DNA of 64,000 bases, from NCBI GenBank assembly GCA_963718355.1, contig CAVQZA010000004.1, forward strand, positions 310,001-374,000, in the 5' to 3' direction. Below, piece after piece: positions 41,254-49,526 of this stretch; position 1 is the stretch's first letter; every line of letters starts with the position of its first letter. Under the pieces are notes generated by a model. That model was not told where the DNA came from, made no database searches, and worked only from the letters and a program-made list of their open reading frames with translations. The position numbers and the translations under genes were made by a program. This DNA is from CAVQZA01 sp963718355 (GTDB lineage: Bacteria > Actinomycetota > Thermoleophilia > Gaiellales > Gaiellaceae).

Positions 41254-42251
41254 CGAGACTCAGGGTCGCGATCCTCGCGGGCGGGCGCTCGAGCGAGCAC
41301 GAGGTCTCGCTCGCCTCGGCGCGCGCGGTGCTCGGCGGGCTCGACCCCGAGCGCTATGACGTAGAGACGATCGCGATCGGCCGCGACGGCCGGTGGGAGC
41401 TCGGCAGCGGCGCAGATGCGGAGACGATCGCCGACACGCTGCCGGTGCTCGCCGACCGCTCGCCGGCCTCGCTCGGCGCCGTCGATGTCGTCCTCCCGAT
41501 CCTGCACGGGCCTTTCGGCGAGGACGGCACCGTCCAGGGGCTACTCGAGCTCGCCGGGCTCCCGTACGTCGGCGCTGGCGTCGCTGCCTCGGCCCTGTGC
41601 ATGGACAAGGATCTTTTCAAGGCCGTGATGCGCGACCGCGGGATTCCGGTGCCGCGCAACATCACGCTGCGCTCGGGCGATCCGATCGAGTGCCCGTTCG
41701 AGTTCCCCGTCTTCGTGAAGCCCGCGCGGCTCGGCTCGTCGGTCGGGATCTCGAAGGCGCACGACGAGGCGGAGCTCGAGGCAGCGGTGGCGCTCGCCCG
41801 CCGTCACGACGACAAGGTGCTGGTCGAGGAGTTCGTCGAGGGCAAGGAGGTCGAGGTCGGCGTGCTGGGGAACCGCGAGCCGATCGCCTCGGTCCCCGGC
41901 GAGATCGTTCCGCACGCGGAGTGGTACGACTACTCGGCCAAGTACGACGCCGGCGGCTCGGACGTGATCGTCCCGGCGCGGATCAGCGAGGAGCAGACGG
42001 CGCGGATCCAGGAGCTCGCCGTCGAAGCCTTCATCGCCACCGACTGCGAGGGGATGGCGCGCGTCGACTTCTTCGTCCGCACGAGCGGCGAGGTCGTCGT
42101 CTCCGAGCTGAACACGATCCCCGGCTTCACCGACACGAGCGTCTACGCGCGGCTGTTCGAGGCCTCCGGGATCCCGTATGGCGAGCTGCTCGACCGGCTG
42201 ATCGCGCTCGCGCTCGAGCGCCACGAGCGCCGGCGAGGTCTGGAGTACTAG
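41250..42251 (+). CDS. ddl: D-alanine--D-alanine ligase
   Basis: Makes the D-Ala-D-Ala dipeptide for peptidoglycan. The 333-residue ATP-grasp enzyme has LAGGRSSEHEVSLASA at the N-terminus, ILHGPFGEDGTVQGLLEL, FVKPARLGSSVGISKA (ATP-binding lysine) and the C-terminal metal motif SELNTIPGFTDTSVY. GTG 41250 overlaps the pknB stop (GTGA), so it is the last gene of the cell-wall operon, an uncommon placement. Its stop overlaps the convergent cyclic-nucleotide-binding gene. Confidence 0.95.
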   Translation: MTRLRVAILAGGRSSEHEVSLASARAVLGGLDPERYDVETIAIGRDGRWELGSGADAETIADTLPVLADRSPASLGAVDVVLPILHGPFGEDGTVQGLLELAGLPYVGAGVAASALCMDKDLFKAVMRDRGIPVPRNITLRSGDPIECPFEFPVFVKPARLGSSVGISKAHDEAELEAAVALARRHDDKVLVEEFVEGKEVEVGVLGNREPIASVPGEIVPHAEWYDYSAKYDAGGSDVIVPARISEEQTARIQELAVEAFIATDCEGMARVDFFVRTSGEVVVSELNTIPGFTDTSVYARLFEASGIPYGELLDRLIALALERHERRRGLEY

Positions 42252-42664
42252 AGCGCGTCGGCGGCGAGGCGGTCGGCGAGCGCCTCGAGCACCTTGGTCT
42301 GGATCGAGGGCACGCGCTCGATCAGGGCGCGAAACTCCTGGTCGCGGATCACGAGCGCCCGCACGGGTGTCGCGGTCGTGACGGTCGCCGTGCGGGGGCT
42401 GCGTGAGACGAGCGCGATCTCGCCGAGGAAGTCGCCGCCCTCGAGGATGTCGCGCTTCCGTCCGCGCTGGGTCACCTCGACCTTGCCGTCGAGCAGGACG
42501 AAGAACTCGCGTCCCGTCTCGCCTTCCCGGGTCAGCACCTTGCCGGCCTTGAGGTCGATCTCGTCTGCGATCCCTGCGATCAGCCCGAGCTCGCGCTTCG
42601 AGCACCGGCCGAACAGCGGTACCCGCGCGATCTCCTTGGTCTTTGCGTCCCGGCCGAGCCCCAC
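42248..42664 (-). CDS. Single cyclic-nucleotide-binding domain protein
   Basis: A 138-residue protein that consists of one cNMP-binding beta-roll: DEIDLKAGKVLTREGETGREFFVLLDGKVEV, then GGDFLGEIALVSRSPRTATVTT, which matches the phosphate-binding cassette. There is no DNA-binding or effector domain, so it may regulate a partner or bind cAMP. The GTG at 42664 follows the leaderless -10 TATAGT. It is convergent with ddl with a four-base overlap. Confidence 0.88.
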   Translation of the reverse strand: MGLGRDAKTKEIARVPLFGRCSKRELGLIAGIADEIDLKAGKVLTREGETGREFFVLLDGKVEVTQRGRKRDILEGGDFLGEIALVSRSPRTATVTTATPVRALVIRDQEFRALIERVPSIQTKVLEALADRLAADAL

Positions 42665-42670
42665 AGGGCG

Positions 42671-42676
42671 ACTATA
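42671..42676 (-). promoter_or_regulatory. -10 element TATAGT of a probable leaderless promoter (cNMP-binding protein)
   Basis: On the reverse strand TATAGT is followed by six bases and GTG 42664; it lies over the last codons of the upstream aminotransferase gene. Confidence 0.55.
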
Positions 42677-44000
42677 ACGCGGAGCAGGCCGCGTCGAGCG
42701 CCTGTTCCCAGGCTTCGAGCGCCTCGGCGAGCTCCGCGTCGGTGATCGTGAGCGGCGAGAGCACGCGGATGCAGTTGCCGCCGACGCCGGCCTTGAGCAG
42801 GAGCAGCCCTCGGGCGAGCGCCTCGGCGACGACCGCGTCAGCGAGGTCGGGCGCCGGCTCCTTCGTGACGCGGTCGCGGACGAGCTCGATCGCGAGCATC
42901 GCACCGAGCCCACGCACATCGCCGATCGGCTCGAACCGTGCCTGCCACTCGAGCATCCGCGCGCGCATCGTGTCGCCGAGCTCGACGGCGCGCTCGACCA
43001 GGTTCTCCTCTTCGAACACGTCCAGAACGGCCAGGCCCGCCGCGAGCGCGACCGGATTGCCGACGTAGGTGCCGCCGACGGCCGCCTCGGCGGGCGCGTC
43101 CATGATCTCCGCCTTCCCGATCACGCCCGAGAGCGGCAGCCCGGCGGCGATCGACTTGGCGACGGTCATCAGATCCGGCTCGATCCCGTAGTGCTCGACG
43201 GCCCACATCTTGCCGGTGCGCCCGAAGCCGGTCTGCACCTCGTCGGCGACGAGCACGATCCCGTGGCGGTCGCAGAACGCGCGGAGCCCGTCCATGTACT
43301 CCTGACCAGCCGGGATGAACCCGCCCTCGCCCTGCTGCGGCTCGATCACGACGCAGGCGATGTGCTCGACCGGGACGAGGGTCGAGAGCGCGCGCTCGAG
43401 CGCGTCGAGCGCCTCGCGCGCGCTCGGGCCGCGGTAGGCGTTGGGATACGGGATCCGGTAGACCTCCGGCGCGAACGGGCCGAGCCCGGCCTTGTACGGG
43501 TGCGTCTTCGAGGTCATCGTCAGCGAGAGCATCGTCCGCCCGTGGAAGCCGCCCTCGTAACAGAGCACTGCGCTGCGGCCCGTGTAGGCGCGCGCGAACT
43601 TGACCGCGTTCTCGACCGCCTCGGTGCCAGCGTTGAAGAAGGCCGCCTTCGCGGGGCCACGGAACGGCGAGATGGCGACGAGGCGCTCGGCGAGCTCGAC
43701 GTACACCTCGTAGGGAATCACGGTGAAATCGGTGTGGAGGAACCGCGCCGCCTGCTCCTGCACGGCCTGCACGACGTGCGGATGCGCGTGGCCGACGTTG
43801 AGGACGCCGACGCCGCCCGTGAAGTCGATGAACGTGTTGCCGTCGACATCGGTGATCGTCGAGCCGCTCGTGTCGGCGGCGACGATCGGCAGGTGCGGCA
43901 CGAGCGGGCCTGCGACCACGCGCTCCTTGCGCTCGAGGATCGCCCGCGAGCGCGGCCCCGGAATCTCGGTCTTCAGCGTGATCGCGCGCGTGACGGCCAT
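42672..44000 (-). CDS. gabT: Class III aminotransferase, probably 4-aminobutyrate aminotransferase
   Basis: The 442-residue PLP enzyme has FFNAGTEAVENAVKFARAYT, GGFHGRTMLSLTMT, IEPQQGEGGF, LVADEVQTGFGRTG and the PLP lysine in TVAKSIAAGLPLSGVIG. These fit GabT, which moves the amino group of GABA to 2-oxoglutarate; related substrates such as 5-aminovalerate or beta-alanine cannot be excluded. No succinate-semialdehyde dehydrogenase gene is adjacent. ATG 44000 follows TACCCT by six bases. Confidence 0.88.
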   Translation of the reverse strand: MAVTRAITLKTEIPGPRSRAILERKERVVAGPLVPHLPIVAADTSGSTITDVDGNTFIDFTGGVGVLNVGHAHPHVVQAVQEQAARFLHTDFTVIPYEVYVELAERLVAISPFRGPAKAAFFNAGTEAVENAVKFARAYTGRSAVLCYEGGFHGRTMLSLTMTSKTHPYKAGLGPFAPEVYRIPYPNAYRGPSAREALDALERALSTLVPVEHIACVVIEPQQGEGGFIPAGQEYMDGLRAFCDRHGIVLVADEVQTGFGRTGKMWAVEHYGIEPDLMTVAKSIAAGLPLSGVIGKAEIMDAPAEAAVGGTYVGNPVALAAGLAVLDVFEEENLVERAVELGDTMRARMLEWQARFEPIGDVRGLGAMLAIELVRDRVTKEPAPDLADAVVAEALARGLLLLKAGVGGNCIRVLSPLTITDAELAEALEAWEQALDAACSAL

Positions 44001-44006
44001 GGCGTC

Positions 44007-44012
44007 AGGGTA
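44007..44012 (-). promoter_or_regulatory. -10 element TACCCT of a probable leaderless promoter (gabT)
   Basis: On the reverse strand TACCCT is followed by GACGCC and the ATG at 44000, with no ribosome-binding site. Confidence 0.55.
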
Positions 44013-44019
44013 GCCGAGG

Positions 44020-45456
44020 CTAGTGCTGGCGGCCGTAGAAGTCGCGCCGGCGGATCAGCAAGAAGCTCGAGACGGCACCGACCGCAGCGATTGCCGCCGA
44101 GATCAGGAACAGCTCGTTCATCCCGCTGACGAACGCGGCTGTCGCCTGCTCGCGGAGCTGGGGCGGGACGACACCGGAGGCGACGCCGTGGCCCGCCGCG
44201 CCAAGCGTCGAGGTGAGGTGGTGCTCGAACGCGGCGCCGAGCGCGGCGATCCCCGTCGCGATCCCGACCTGCCTGAAGGTGCTGTTCGCGCCCGAGCCCA
44301 TGCCGGTGCTCTGTGGCGGCACGACGCCGACAGCGGTCGAGGCGAGCGGCGGGTTGACGAGACCGACGCCCGCGCCGAGGAGGATGAAACCGGGCAGAAG
44401 CGCCGTCCACCCCGATGACGCGGTGAGCCCGTGCATCAGCAGGAAGGCAAGGGTGATCACCGACAGCCCGGCGCCCATCAGGAGGCGCACCGGCTTCTGC
44501 GCCGAGAGCTTGCCGGAGATCGGTGCGACCACGAACGAGAGCAGGGTGATCGGCAGGAACCGCAACCCGGCCTGGAGCGGCGAATAGCCGAGCACATTCT
44601 GGAGGTACAGCGTGAAGTAGAGGAACATCGAGAACGCCGAAGCCGACAGCGTGAAGGCCGCGACCTGTGCGCCGACGAACGCGGGGTTGCGAAAGAAGCG
44701 CAGGTCGAGCATCGGATGCTTGCTGCGCAGCTCGACGACCACGAACGCGATCAGCAGCACCGCCGCGCCGATCAGGAAGCTGACGATCTGCACGCTTCCC
44801 CAGCCCTCGCTGTTGCCGCGCACGAGAGCGAAGACGAGCAGAAAGAGCCCGCCGGAGAACGTGAGCACGCCCGCCAGGTCGACGCCGACGCGCTGCGGAT
44901 CGCGCGACTCGCCCACCTTCATCAGGGTGATCGCGAGACACGCGATCCCGATCGGGACGTTGACGAGGAAGATCCAGCGCCAGCCCAGCGACTCGGTGAT
45001 CAGGCCGCCGACGAGCGGGCCGATCGCAACCGCGCCGCCGGTCGTCGCACCCCAGATCCCGAACGCGGTGCCGCGCTCCTTGCCGTGGAACTCGTTGGCG
45101 AGCAGCGCGAGCGAGACGGCGAACATCGTCGCGCCGCCGACGCCCTGCAGCCCGCGCGCGAGGATCAGGAAGTTGGCGCTCGGGGCAACGCCGCAGAGCA
45201 GCGAGCCGCCGGTGAAGATCACGACGCCGAGCGCGAAGATCCGCTTGCGTCCGAGCAGGTCGGCAAGTGAGCCGGCGGTGAGCGTCAGCGCGGCGAGCGA
45301 GAGCGCGTAGGCGTCGATCACCCACTGCAGCTGCGAGAACGAGGCGTGGAGATCCTTCTGGATGTCCGGCAGCGCCACGTTCACCACCGTCACGTCGAGC
45401 AGCAGCATGAAGATGCCGGCGCAGACGACGACCAGTGTCCACCACTTCCGCTCCAT
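44020..45456 (-). CDS. MFS drug exporter, 14-helix DHA2 (EmrB/QacA) type
   Basis: The 478-residue membrane protein has about fourteen helices. LDVTVVNVALPDIQKDL in the first helix is motif D1 of DHA2 transporters, LADLLGRKRIFALG the loop motif A and GPLVGGLI motif C of antiporters. It probably exports drugs or toxic metabolites using the proton gradient. The ATG follows TAGGCT by six bases and it is divergent from the cation transporter gene. Confidence 0.9.
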   Translation of the reverse strand: MERKWWTLVVVCAGIFMLLLDVTVVNVALPDIQKDLHASFSQLQWVIDAYALSLAALTLTAGSLADLLGRKRIFALGVVIFTGGSLLCGVAPSANFLILARGLQGVGGATMFAVSLALLANEFHGKERGTAFGIWGATTGGAVAIGPLVGGLITESLGWRWIFLVNVPIGIACLAITLMKVGESRDPQRVGVDLAGVLTFSGGLFLLVFALVRGNSEGWGSVQIVSFLIGAAVLLIAFVVVELRSKHPMLDLRFFRNPAFVGAQVAAFTLSASAFSMFLYFTLYLQNVLGYSPLQAGLRFLPITLLSFVVAPISGKLSAQKPVRLLMGAGLSVITLAFLLMHGLTASSGWTALLPGFILLGAGVGLVNPPLASTAVGVVPPQSTGMGSGANSTFRQVGIATGIAALGAAFEHHLTSTLGAAGHGVASGVVPPQLREQATAAFVSGMNELFLISAAIAAVGAVSSFLLIRRRDFYGRQH

Positions 45457-45462
45457 GGCGCG

Positions 45463-45468
45463 AGCCTA
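45463..45468 (-). promoter_or_regulatory. -10 element TAGGCT of a probable leaderless promoter (MFS exporter)
   Basis: On the reverse strand TAGGCT is followed by CGCGCC and the ATG at 45456. Confidence 0.55.
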
Positions 45469-45482
45469 CCGTCCCGACGCGT

Positions 45483-45488
45483 TACCGT
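45483..45488 (+). promoter_or_regulatory. -10 element TACCGT of a probable leaderless promoter (cation transporter)
   Basis: TACCGT is followed by TCTCTC and GTG 45495. The two divergent -10 elements are only 14 bases apart, so their polymerases should compete. Confidence 0.55.
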
Positions 45489-45494
45489 TCTCTC

Positions 45495-46235
45495 GTGAGC
45501 AGCGTCGAGCATCGCCACGGACGCCATGTCCACGGCCATCCGTACGATCGGGCGCACCGGCACCTCCTGCTCGTGCGCCGCTCGCTACCCGTTTCGGAGC
45601 ATGGGCATCCGGACGAGCACGGCCATTCGCACGGGCTCGTAGACCCGTCGATCATCCGGTCACGACACGGCGTCAGGGCCGTCTCGATCTCGCTTGCCGT
45701 CCTGCTCGTGACGGCGCTCGCCCAGACGGCGATCTTCCTCGCCTCCGGCAGCGTCGCGCTGCTCGCCGACCTGATCCACAACTTCGGTGACGCCCTCACC
45801 GCGGTGCCGCTCGGGATCGCGTTCTTCCTCCGCTCGGCCCGCGGCGAGAGGCGCGCGGGTCTTGCGGTCGTGGCAGCGATCTTCATCAGCGCGATGGTTG
45901 CTCTCTACGAGTCGATCCAGCGGCTGATCCACCCGCAGCAGCTCACACACCTGTGGATCTTGGCCGCGGCGGGCGTGATCGGCTTCGTCGGCAACGAGAT
46001 CGCCGCCCAGGTGCGACTGCGCGCAGGGAGGAAGCTCACGAGCCCGGCGCTGGTCGCAGACGGAAATCACGCGCGCGCGGACGGGTTCGTCTCACTGGGC
46101 GTGATCGTGAGCGCCGTCGTCGTCGCGCTCGGGCTCCCGCGGGCCGATCCCGTCGTCGGGCTCGTGATCAGCCTCGTGATCCTCAAGCTCACCTGGAACT
46201 CGTGGCAGACCATCTACGGCCACAACGAGCACTGA
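45495..46235 (+). CDS. Cation diffusion facilitator with histidine-rich N-terminus, no C-terminal domain
   Basis: The 246-residue protein has a cytoplasmic start with 12 histidines in the first 50 residues (EHRHGRHVHGH and EHGHPDEHGHSHG), then six membrane helices. The transport site is kept: HNFGD in helix 2 and HARAD in helix 5 are the HxxxD pairs for zinc or similar ions. It ends at TIYGHNEH, directly after helix 6, so the usual 80-100 residue cytoplasmic metal-sensing domain is missing. Short forms of the family exist. Likely zinc export; the metal is not proven. The MFS gene overlaps its end. Confidence 0.88.
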   Translation: MSSVEHRHGRHVHGHPYDRAHRHLLLVRRSLPVSEHGHPDEHGHSHGLVDPSIIRSRHGVRAVSISLAVLLVTALAQTAIFLASGSVALLADLIHNFGDALTAVPLGIAFFLRSARGERRAGLAVVAAIFISAMVALYESIQRLIHPQQLTHLWILAAAGVIGFVGNEIAAQVRLRAGRKLTSPALVADGNHARADGFVSLGVIVSAVVVALGLPRADPVVGLVISLVILKLTWNSWQTIYGHNEH

Positions 46236-47452
46236 AGCTCCTCGAGAACCGCGACTTCCGCAGCCTCTGGGCCGGCGAGACCGTCTCGGTGTTCGGCTCG
46301 CAGATCACGCTGCTCGCGCTGCCGCTCGCCGCCGTGCTCACGCTGCATGCGGGCTCGTTCCGAATGGGTGTGCTGTCGGCGGCGGGAATGCTGCCCTGGC
46401 TCTGCTTCGCGCTCCCCGCCGGCGTCTGGACCGATCGCCGCCCGCGGCGCCGCCGGATCCTGATCGCGACCGACCTCGGCCGCGCCGTGATCCTGCTCAC
46501 GGTGCCGGTCGCCTCGGCGCTCGACGTGCTCGCGTTCTGGCAGCTCGTCGTGGTCGCCTTCTGCGCAGGCACGCTGACGCTCTTCTTCAACCTCGCCTGG
46601 GTCTCGTACCTGCCGACCATCGTCCCGCGCGAGCAGCTCGTCGACGCGAACAGCAAGCTGATGACGAGCACCTCCGCCGCGCAGATCGCGGGGCCGAGCT
46701 TCGCGGGTGCGCTCGTCGGCATCGCGACGGCGCCGTTCGCGATCCTCGTCGACGCAGTCTCGTTCCTCGTCTCGGCGGTGTTCCTCGCGCGGATCCGTGC
46801 GCCCGAGGAGGAGCGGCCGGTCGAGTCGTCCGGGCCGTGGCGCCACGATCTCGCGCTCGGCCTGCGCTTCGTCGCGGGCGACGGCCTGCAGCGAGCGATC
46901 GCGGGCAGCGCGGCGACCCTGAACTTCTTCGGGACGGCACAGCTCGCGATCGTCGTGCTCTACGCGTCGACTCAACTCGGGTTGAGCCCGGGGTTGATCG
47001 GGCTCGCGTTCGCCGCCGGTGCGGTCGGCGCGCTGATCGGAGCGGTGGTCGCACCGCGGGTCAGCACCAGGCTCGGCGTCGGGCCGGCGATCCTCTGGGC
47101 GACCGTCTTCTTCCCGGTCGCGCTCGCGATCCTGCCGCTCGCCTCGCCCGGCCAGCCGCGCCTCGTGTCGGCCGCGATCGTCGCGACAGCGGAGTTCGTG
47201 GGCGGGATCGGCGTGATGGTCTTCGACGTCAACGCGAACGGCATTCGCCAGGCGCTGACACCGCCGGAGCTGATGGGCCGCACGTCCGGCGCGATGAGCT
47301 TCCTCACGCAGAGCGCGAAGCCGCTCGGCTCGCTGTTCGGCGGTGCCCTCGGCGCGGGGATCGGCCTCCACACGACGCTGTGGGTCGCGGCCGCCGGCGG
47401 ACTGCTCGTGATCCCGTGGACGGTCTTCTCGCCGCTGCGCCGCGACGCATAA
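46202..47452 (+). CDS. MFS transporter, 12-helix (EntS-like) type
   Basis: About 416 residues with twelve hydrophobic helices. RDFRSLWAGETVSVFGSQIT near the N-terminus and PAGVWTDRRPRRRRILIATD (loop motif A) are typical of the MFS_3 group that exports siderophores or macrolides. GTG 46202 is chosen as start because GGA lies just upstream and it overlaps the preceding gene by 34 bases; CTG 46232, which overlaps that stop, would give MKLLENRDF and is a serious alternative. The substrate is unknown. Confidence 0.85.
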   Translation: MADHLRPQRALKLLENRDFRSLWAGETVSVFGSQITLLALPLAAVLTLHAGSFRMGVLSAAGMLPWLCFALPAGVWTDRRPRRRRILIATDLGRAVILLTVPVASALDVLAFWQLVVVAFCAGTLTLFFNLAWVSYLPTIVPREQLVDANSKLMTSTSAAQIAGPSFAGALVGIATAPFAILVDAVSFLVSAVFLARIRAPEEERPVESSGPWRHDLALGLRFVAGDGLQRAIAGSAATLNFFGTAQLAIVVLYASTQLGLSPGLIGLAFAAGAVGALIGAVVAPRVSTRLGVGPAILWATVFFPVALAILPLASPGQPRLVSAAIVATAEFVGGIGVMVFDVNANGIRQALTPPELMGRTSGAMSFLTQSAKPLGSLFGGALGAGIGLHTTLWVAAAGGLLVIPWTVFSPLRRDA

Positions 47453-47455
47453 GAT
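47450..47455 (+). promoter_or_regulatory. -10 element TAAGAT of a probable leaderless dcd promoter
   Basis: TAAGAT shares its TAA with the stop of the MFS gene and is followed by CGCCGC and the ATG at 47462. Confidence 0.55.
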
Positions 47456-47461
47456 CGCCGC

Positions 47462-48028
47462 ATGGTCCTCGCCGACGCCTCGATCCGCCGCCTCATCGCC
47501 GAGGGCGCGATCGGGATCGACCCGTACGACGAGACGCTGCTCCAGCCGTCGAGCGTCGACGTTCGCGTCGACCGCTATTTCCGCGTCTTCCGCAACAACC
47601 GCTACCCGTTCATCGATGTCAAGGAGCCGCAGGAGGAGCTGACCGAGCTGCTCGAGATCGAGCCCGAGACGCCGTTCATACTGCATCCCGGCGAGTTCGT
47701 GCTCGGCTCGACGCTCGAGCGCGTGCGACTGCCCGACGACCTCGTCGCAAGGCTCGAAGGGAAGTCGTCGCTTGGCAGGCTCGGGCTGCTGATTCATTCC
47801 ACCGCCGGCTTCATCGACCCGGGCTGGGACGGTCACGTCACCCTCGAGCTGTCGAACGTCGCCAACCTGCCGATTACGATCTACTTCGGGATGAAGATCG
47901 GGCAGCTCTCGTTCATGCAGCTCAGCGAGGCCTCTGACCGCCCCTACGGCAGCGGCGGGCTCGGCTCGAAGTACCAGGGCCAGAAGGGCCCGACGGCGAG
48001 CCGCTACTGGCAGAACTTCACGCCGTGA
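47462..48028 (+). CDS. dcd: dCTP deaminase, likely bifunctional deaminase/dUTPase
   Basis: The 188-residue trimeric-fold enzyme has LLQPSSVDVRVD near residue 27, EGKSSLGRLGLLIHSTAGFID (split at 99-119) with catalytic residues, ELSNVANLPIT and GSKYQGQKGPTASRYWQNF at the C-terminus. HSTAGFIDPGW is the form seen in the M. tuberculosis enzyme, which converts dCTP to dUMP in one step. That activity is inferred by similarity. The stop overlaps the next gene by four bases. Confidence 0.93.
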   Translation: MVLADASIRRLIAEGAIGIDPYDETLLQPSSVDVRVDRYFRVFRNNRYPFIDVKEPQEELTELLEIEPETPFILHPGEFVLGSTLERVRLPDDLVARLEGKSSLGRLGLLIHSTAGFIDPGWDGHVTLELSNVANLPITIYFGMKIGQLSFMQLSEASDRPYGSGGLGSKYQGQKGPTASRYWQNFTP

Positions 48029-48897
48029 TCCTGGTCACCGGCGCCACGGGGTTCATCGGGACGCGCGTCGTCCACGAGCTCCGGGCGCGCGACCTGCCGG
48101 TGCGTGCACTCGTCCACTCGCCCGCGCGGGCGAGCTCGCTCGGAAATTGGGACGTCGAGCTCGCGACGGGCGACGTGACCGATCCGGACAGCGTGCGCGC
48201 CGCCGCCGAGGGCTGCGACCAGGTCGTCCACCTCGTCTCGATCCTCACCGGCAGCAAGGCCGACTTCGAGCGCGTGATGGTCGAGGGGACGCGCAACGTC
48301 GTCGAGACGGCCACCCCGCAGCGACTCGTGCTGCTGAGCGCCAACGGCGTCGACAGCCCGCTCGCCGACGGGATCCCCTACTTCGAAGCCAAGCGCGAGA
48401 TGGAGCGCGCGGTGCGCGAGTCGGGATTCGAGTTCGTGATCCTGCGGCCGAGCTTCGTGTTCGGCGACGGCGGCGCCCTGAAGACTTTCCTCCGGCTCGC
48501 GCGGCGCTCGCCCGTGACGCCGATCATCGGCGACGGCACTCCGCGGATCCAGCCGGTATGGGTCGACGACGTCGCCCGCGCGGTGGCCGAGTCGCTCGAG
48601 CAACCCGGTGCCGCGGGCCGAACACTCGAGCTGGGCGGCCCGGACATCGTGACGTGGAACGACTTCTGGGCTCGGCTGAAGAAGTCGGCAAACGTGCGCC
48701 GGCCCTCCGTCCACGTGCCGCTCTCCGTGATGCGGGTGCAGGCGACGCTGCTCGAGAAGCTGCCGAATCCGCCGATCACGCGCGACCAGCTGAAGATGCT
48801 CGAGGCCGGCGACAACGTCGTCACCGGCGACGACGCGGCCGCCGTGCTCGGCCTCGAGCTCGTGTCGCTGGACGAGCAGCTGCGCCGCGCAGTGTGA
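48025..48897 (+). CDS. NAD(P)-binding epimerase-like protein (NDUFA9/NmrA type)
   Basis: The 290-residue Rossmann protein starts MILVTGATGFIGTRVVHEL with the glycine motif, has a dinucleotide-binding VEGTRNVVETA, the weak active-site stretch YFEAKREMERAV (Tyr and Lys) and QPVWVDDVARAVAESLE near residue 175. The pattern matches the atypical SDRs related to complex I subunit NDUFA9, which bind NADPH without clear catalysis. GTG 48025 overlaps the dcd stop. Confidence 0.86.
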   Translation: MILVTGATGFIGTRVVHELRARDLPVRALVHSPARASSLGNWDVELATGDVTDPDSVRAAAEGCDQVVHLVSILTGSKADFERVMVEGTRNVVETATPQRLVLLSANGVDSPLADGIPYFEAKREMERAVRESGFEFVILRPSFVFGDGGALKTFLRLARRSPVTPIIGDGTPRIQPVWVDDVARAVAESLEQPGAAGRTLELGGPDIVTWNDFWARLKKSANVRRPSVHVPLSVMRVQATLLEKLPNPPITRDQLKMLEAGDNVVTGDDAAAVLGLELVSLDEQLRRAV

Positions 48898-48905
48898 AGT
48901 TGGGG

Positions 48906-48931
48906 AATACGGTTGCGGGCGCAATCGTATT
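48906..48931. promoter_or_regulatory. Inverted repeat upstream of yceI, probable operator
   Basis: AATACGGTTGC (48906-48916) and GCAATCGTATT (48921-48931) match in ten of eleven positions around a four-base centre. It lies 45 bases before the yceI start in an AT-rich gap with possible -10 elements such as TATTAG, so a dimeric regulator of MarR or TetR type could bind. No regulator gene is adjacent. Confidence 0.6.
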
Positions 48932-48975
48932 AGCTATTGCCTCACTTCATTTTCTAAACTTTTGGAGGAATAGCC

Positions 48976-49524
48976 ATGTCCGTAGCAGAGCAGACCGAAC
49001 AGCAGATCGCGACCGGCACGTGGAAGTCCGATTCGGTGCATTCGACCGTCGGCTTTTCGCTCAAGCACCACGTCGTCGCAACGTTCCGCGGCAAGTTCAC
49101 CGACTACGAGGCCACCCTGACCGGCGGCGACGAGCCGAAGCTCAGCGGCGTCGTCAAGGTCGCGAGCGTCAAGACCGAGGACGAGAACCAGCAGAACCAT
49201 CTGCTGTCGCCCGACTTCTTCGACGCCGAGCGCTACCCGGAGTTCACGTTCGAGTCGACGCGCATCAGCAAGAACGGCGAGAACTTCACCGCCGACGCCG
49301 AGCTGGCCCTCAAGGGCGTGACCAAGCCCGTCACCGTGACCGGCACGATCGCCGGCCCCGTGACCGACCCCTACGGCGGCGAGCGGCTCGGGCTCACGCT
49401 CGAGACGACGATCGACCGCACCGCCTTCGGGATCGACTTCAACGCGCCGCTTCCCGGCGGCGGGTTCGCCATCTCGAACGAGGTCAAGCTGATCGCCGAG
49501 CTCGAGCTCACCAAGGAGCAATAG
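48976..49524 (+). CDS. yceI: YceI-family lipocalin-like protein
   Basis: The 182-residue protein lacks a signal peptide. Core features are GTWKSDSVHSTVGFSLKH with conserved histidines (about 14-31), FRGKFTDYEAT, HLLSPDFFDAERYPEFTF and LALKGVTKPVTV. YceI proteins form a beta-barrel that binds polyprenoids or other amphipathic molecules and are often induced under alkaline or oxidative stress. ATG 48976 follows GGAGG. The FMN reductase follows after two bases; an operator-like repeat lies upstream. Confidence 0.92.
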   Translation: MSVAEQTEQQIATGTWKSDSVHSTVGFSLKHHVVATFRGKFTDYEATLTGGDEPKLSGVVKVASVKTEDENQQNHLLSPDFFDAERYPEFTFESTRISKNGENFTADAELALKGVTKPVTVTGTIAGPVTDPYGGERLGLTLETTIDRTAFGIDFNAPLPGGGFAISNEVKLIAELELTKEQ

Positions 49525-49526
49525 GA

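Noticed and set aside
46202..46235. A frameshift joining the cation transporter and the MFS gene.
   Set aside because: Both proteins are complete in their own frames; the overlap is explained by ordinary operon packing.
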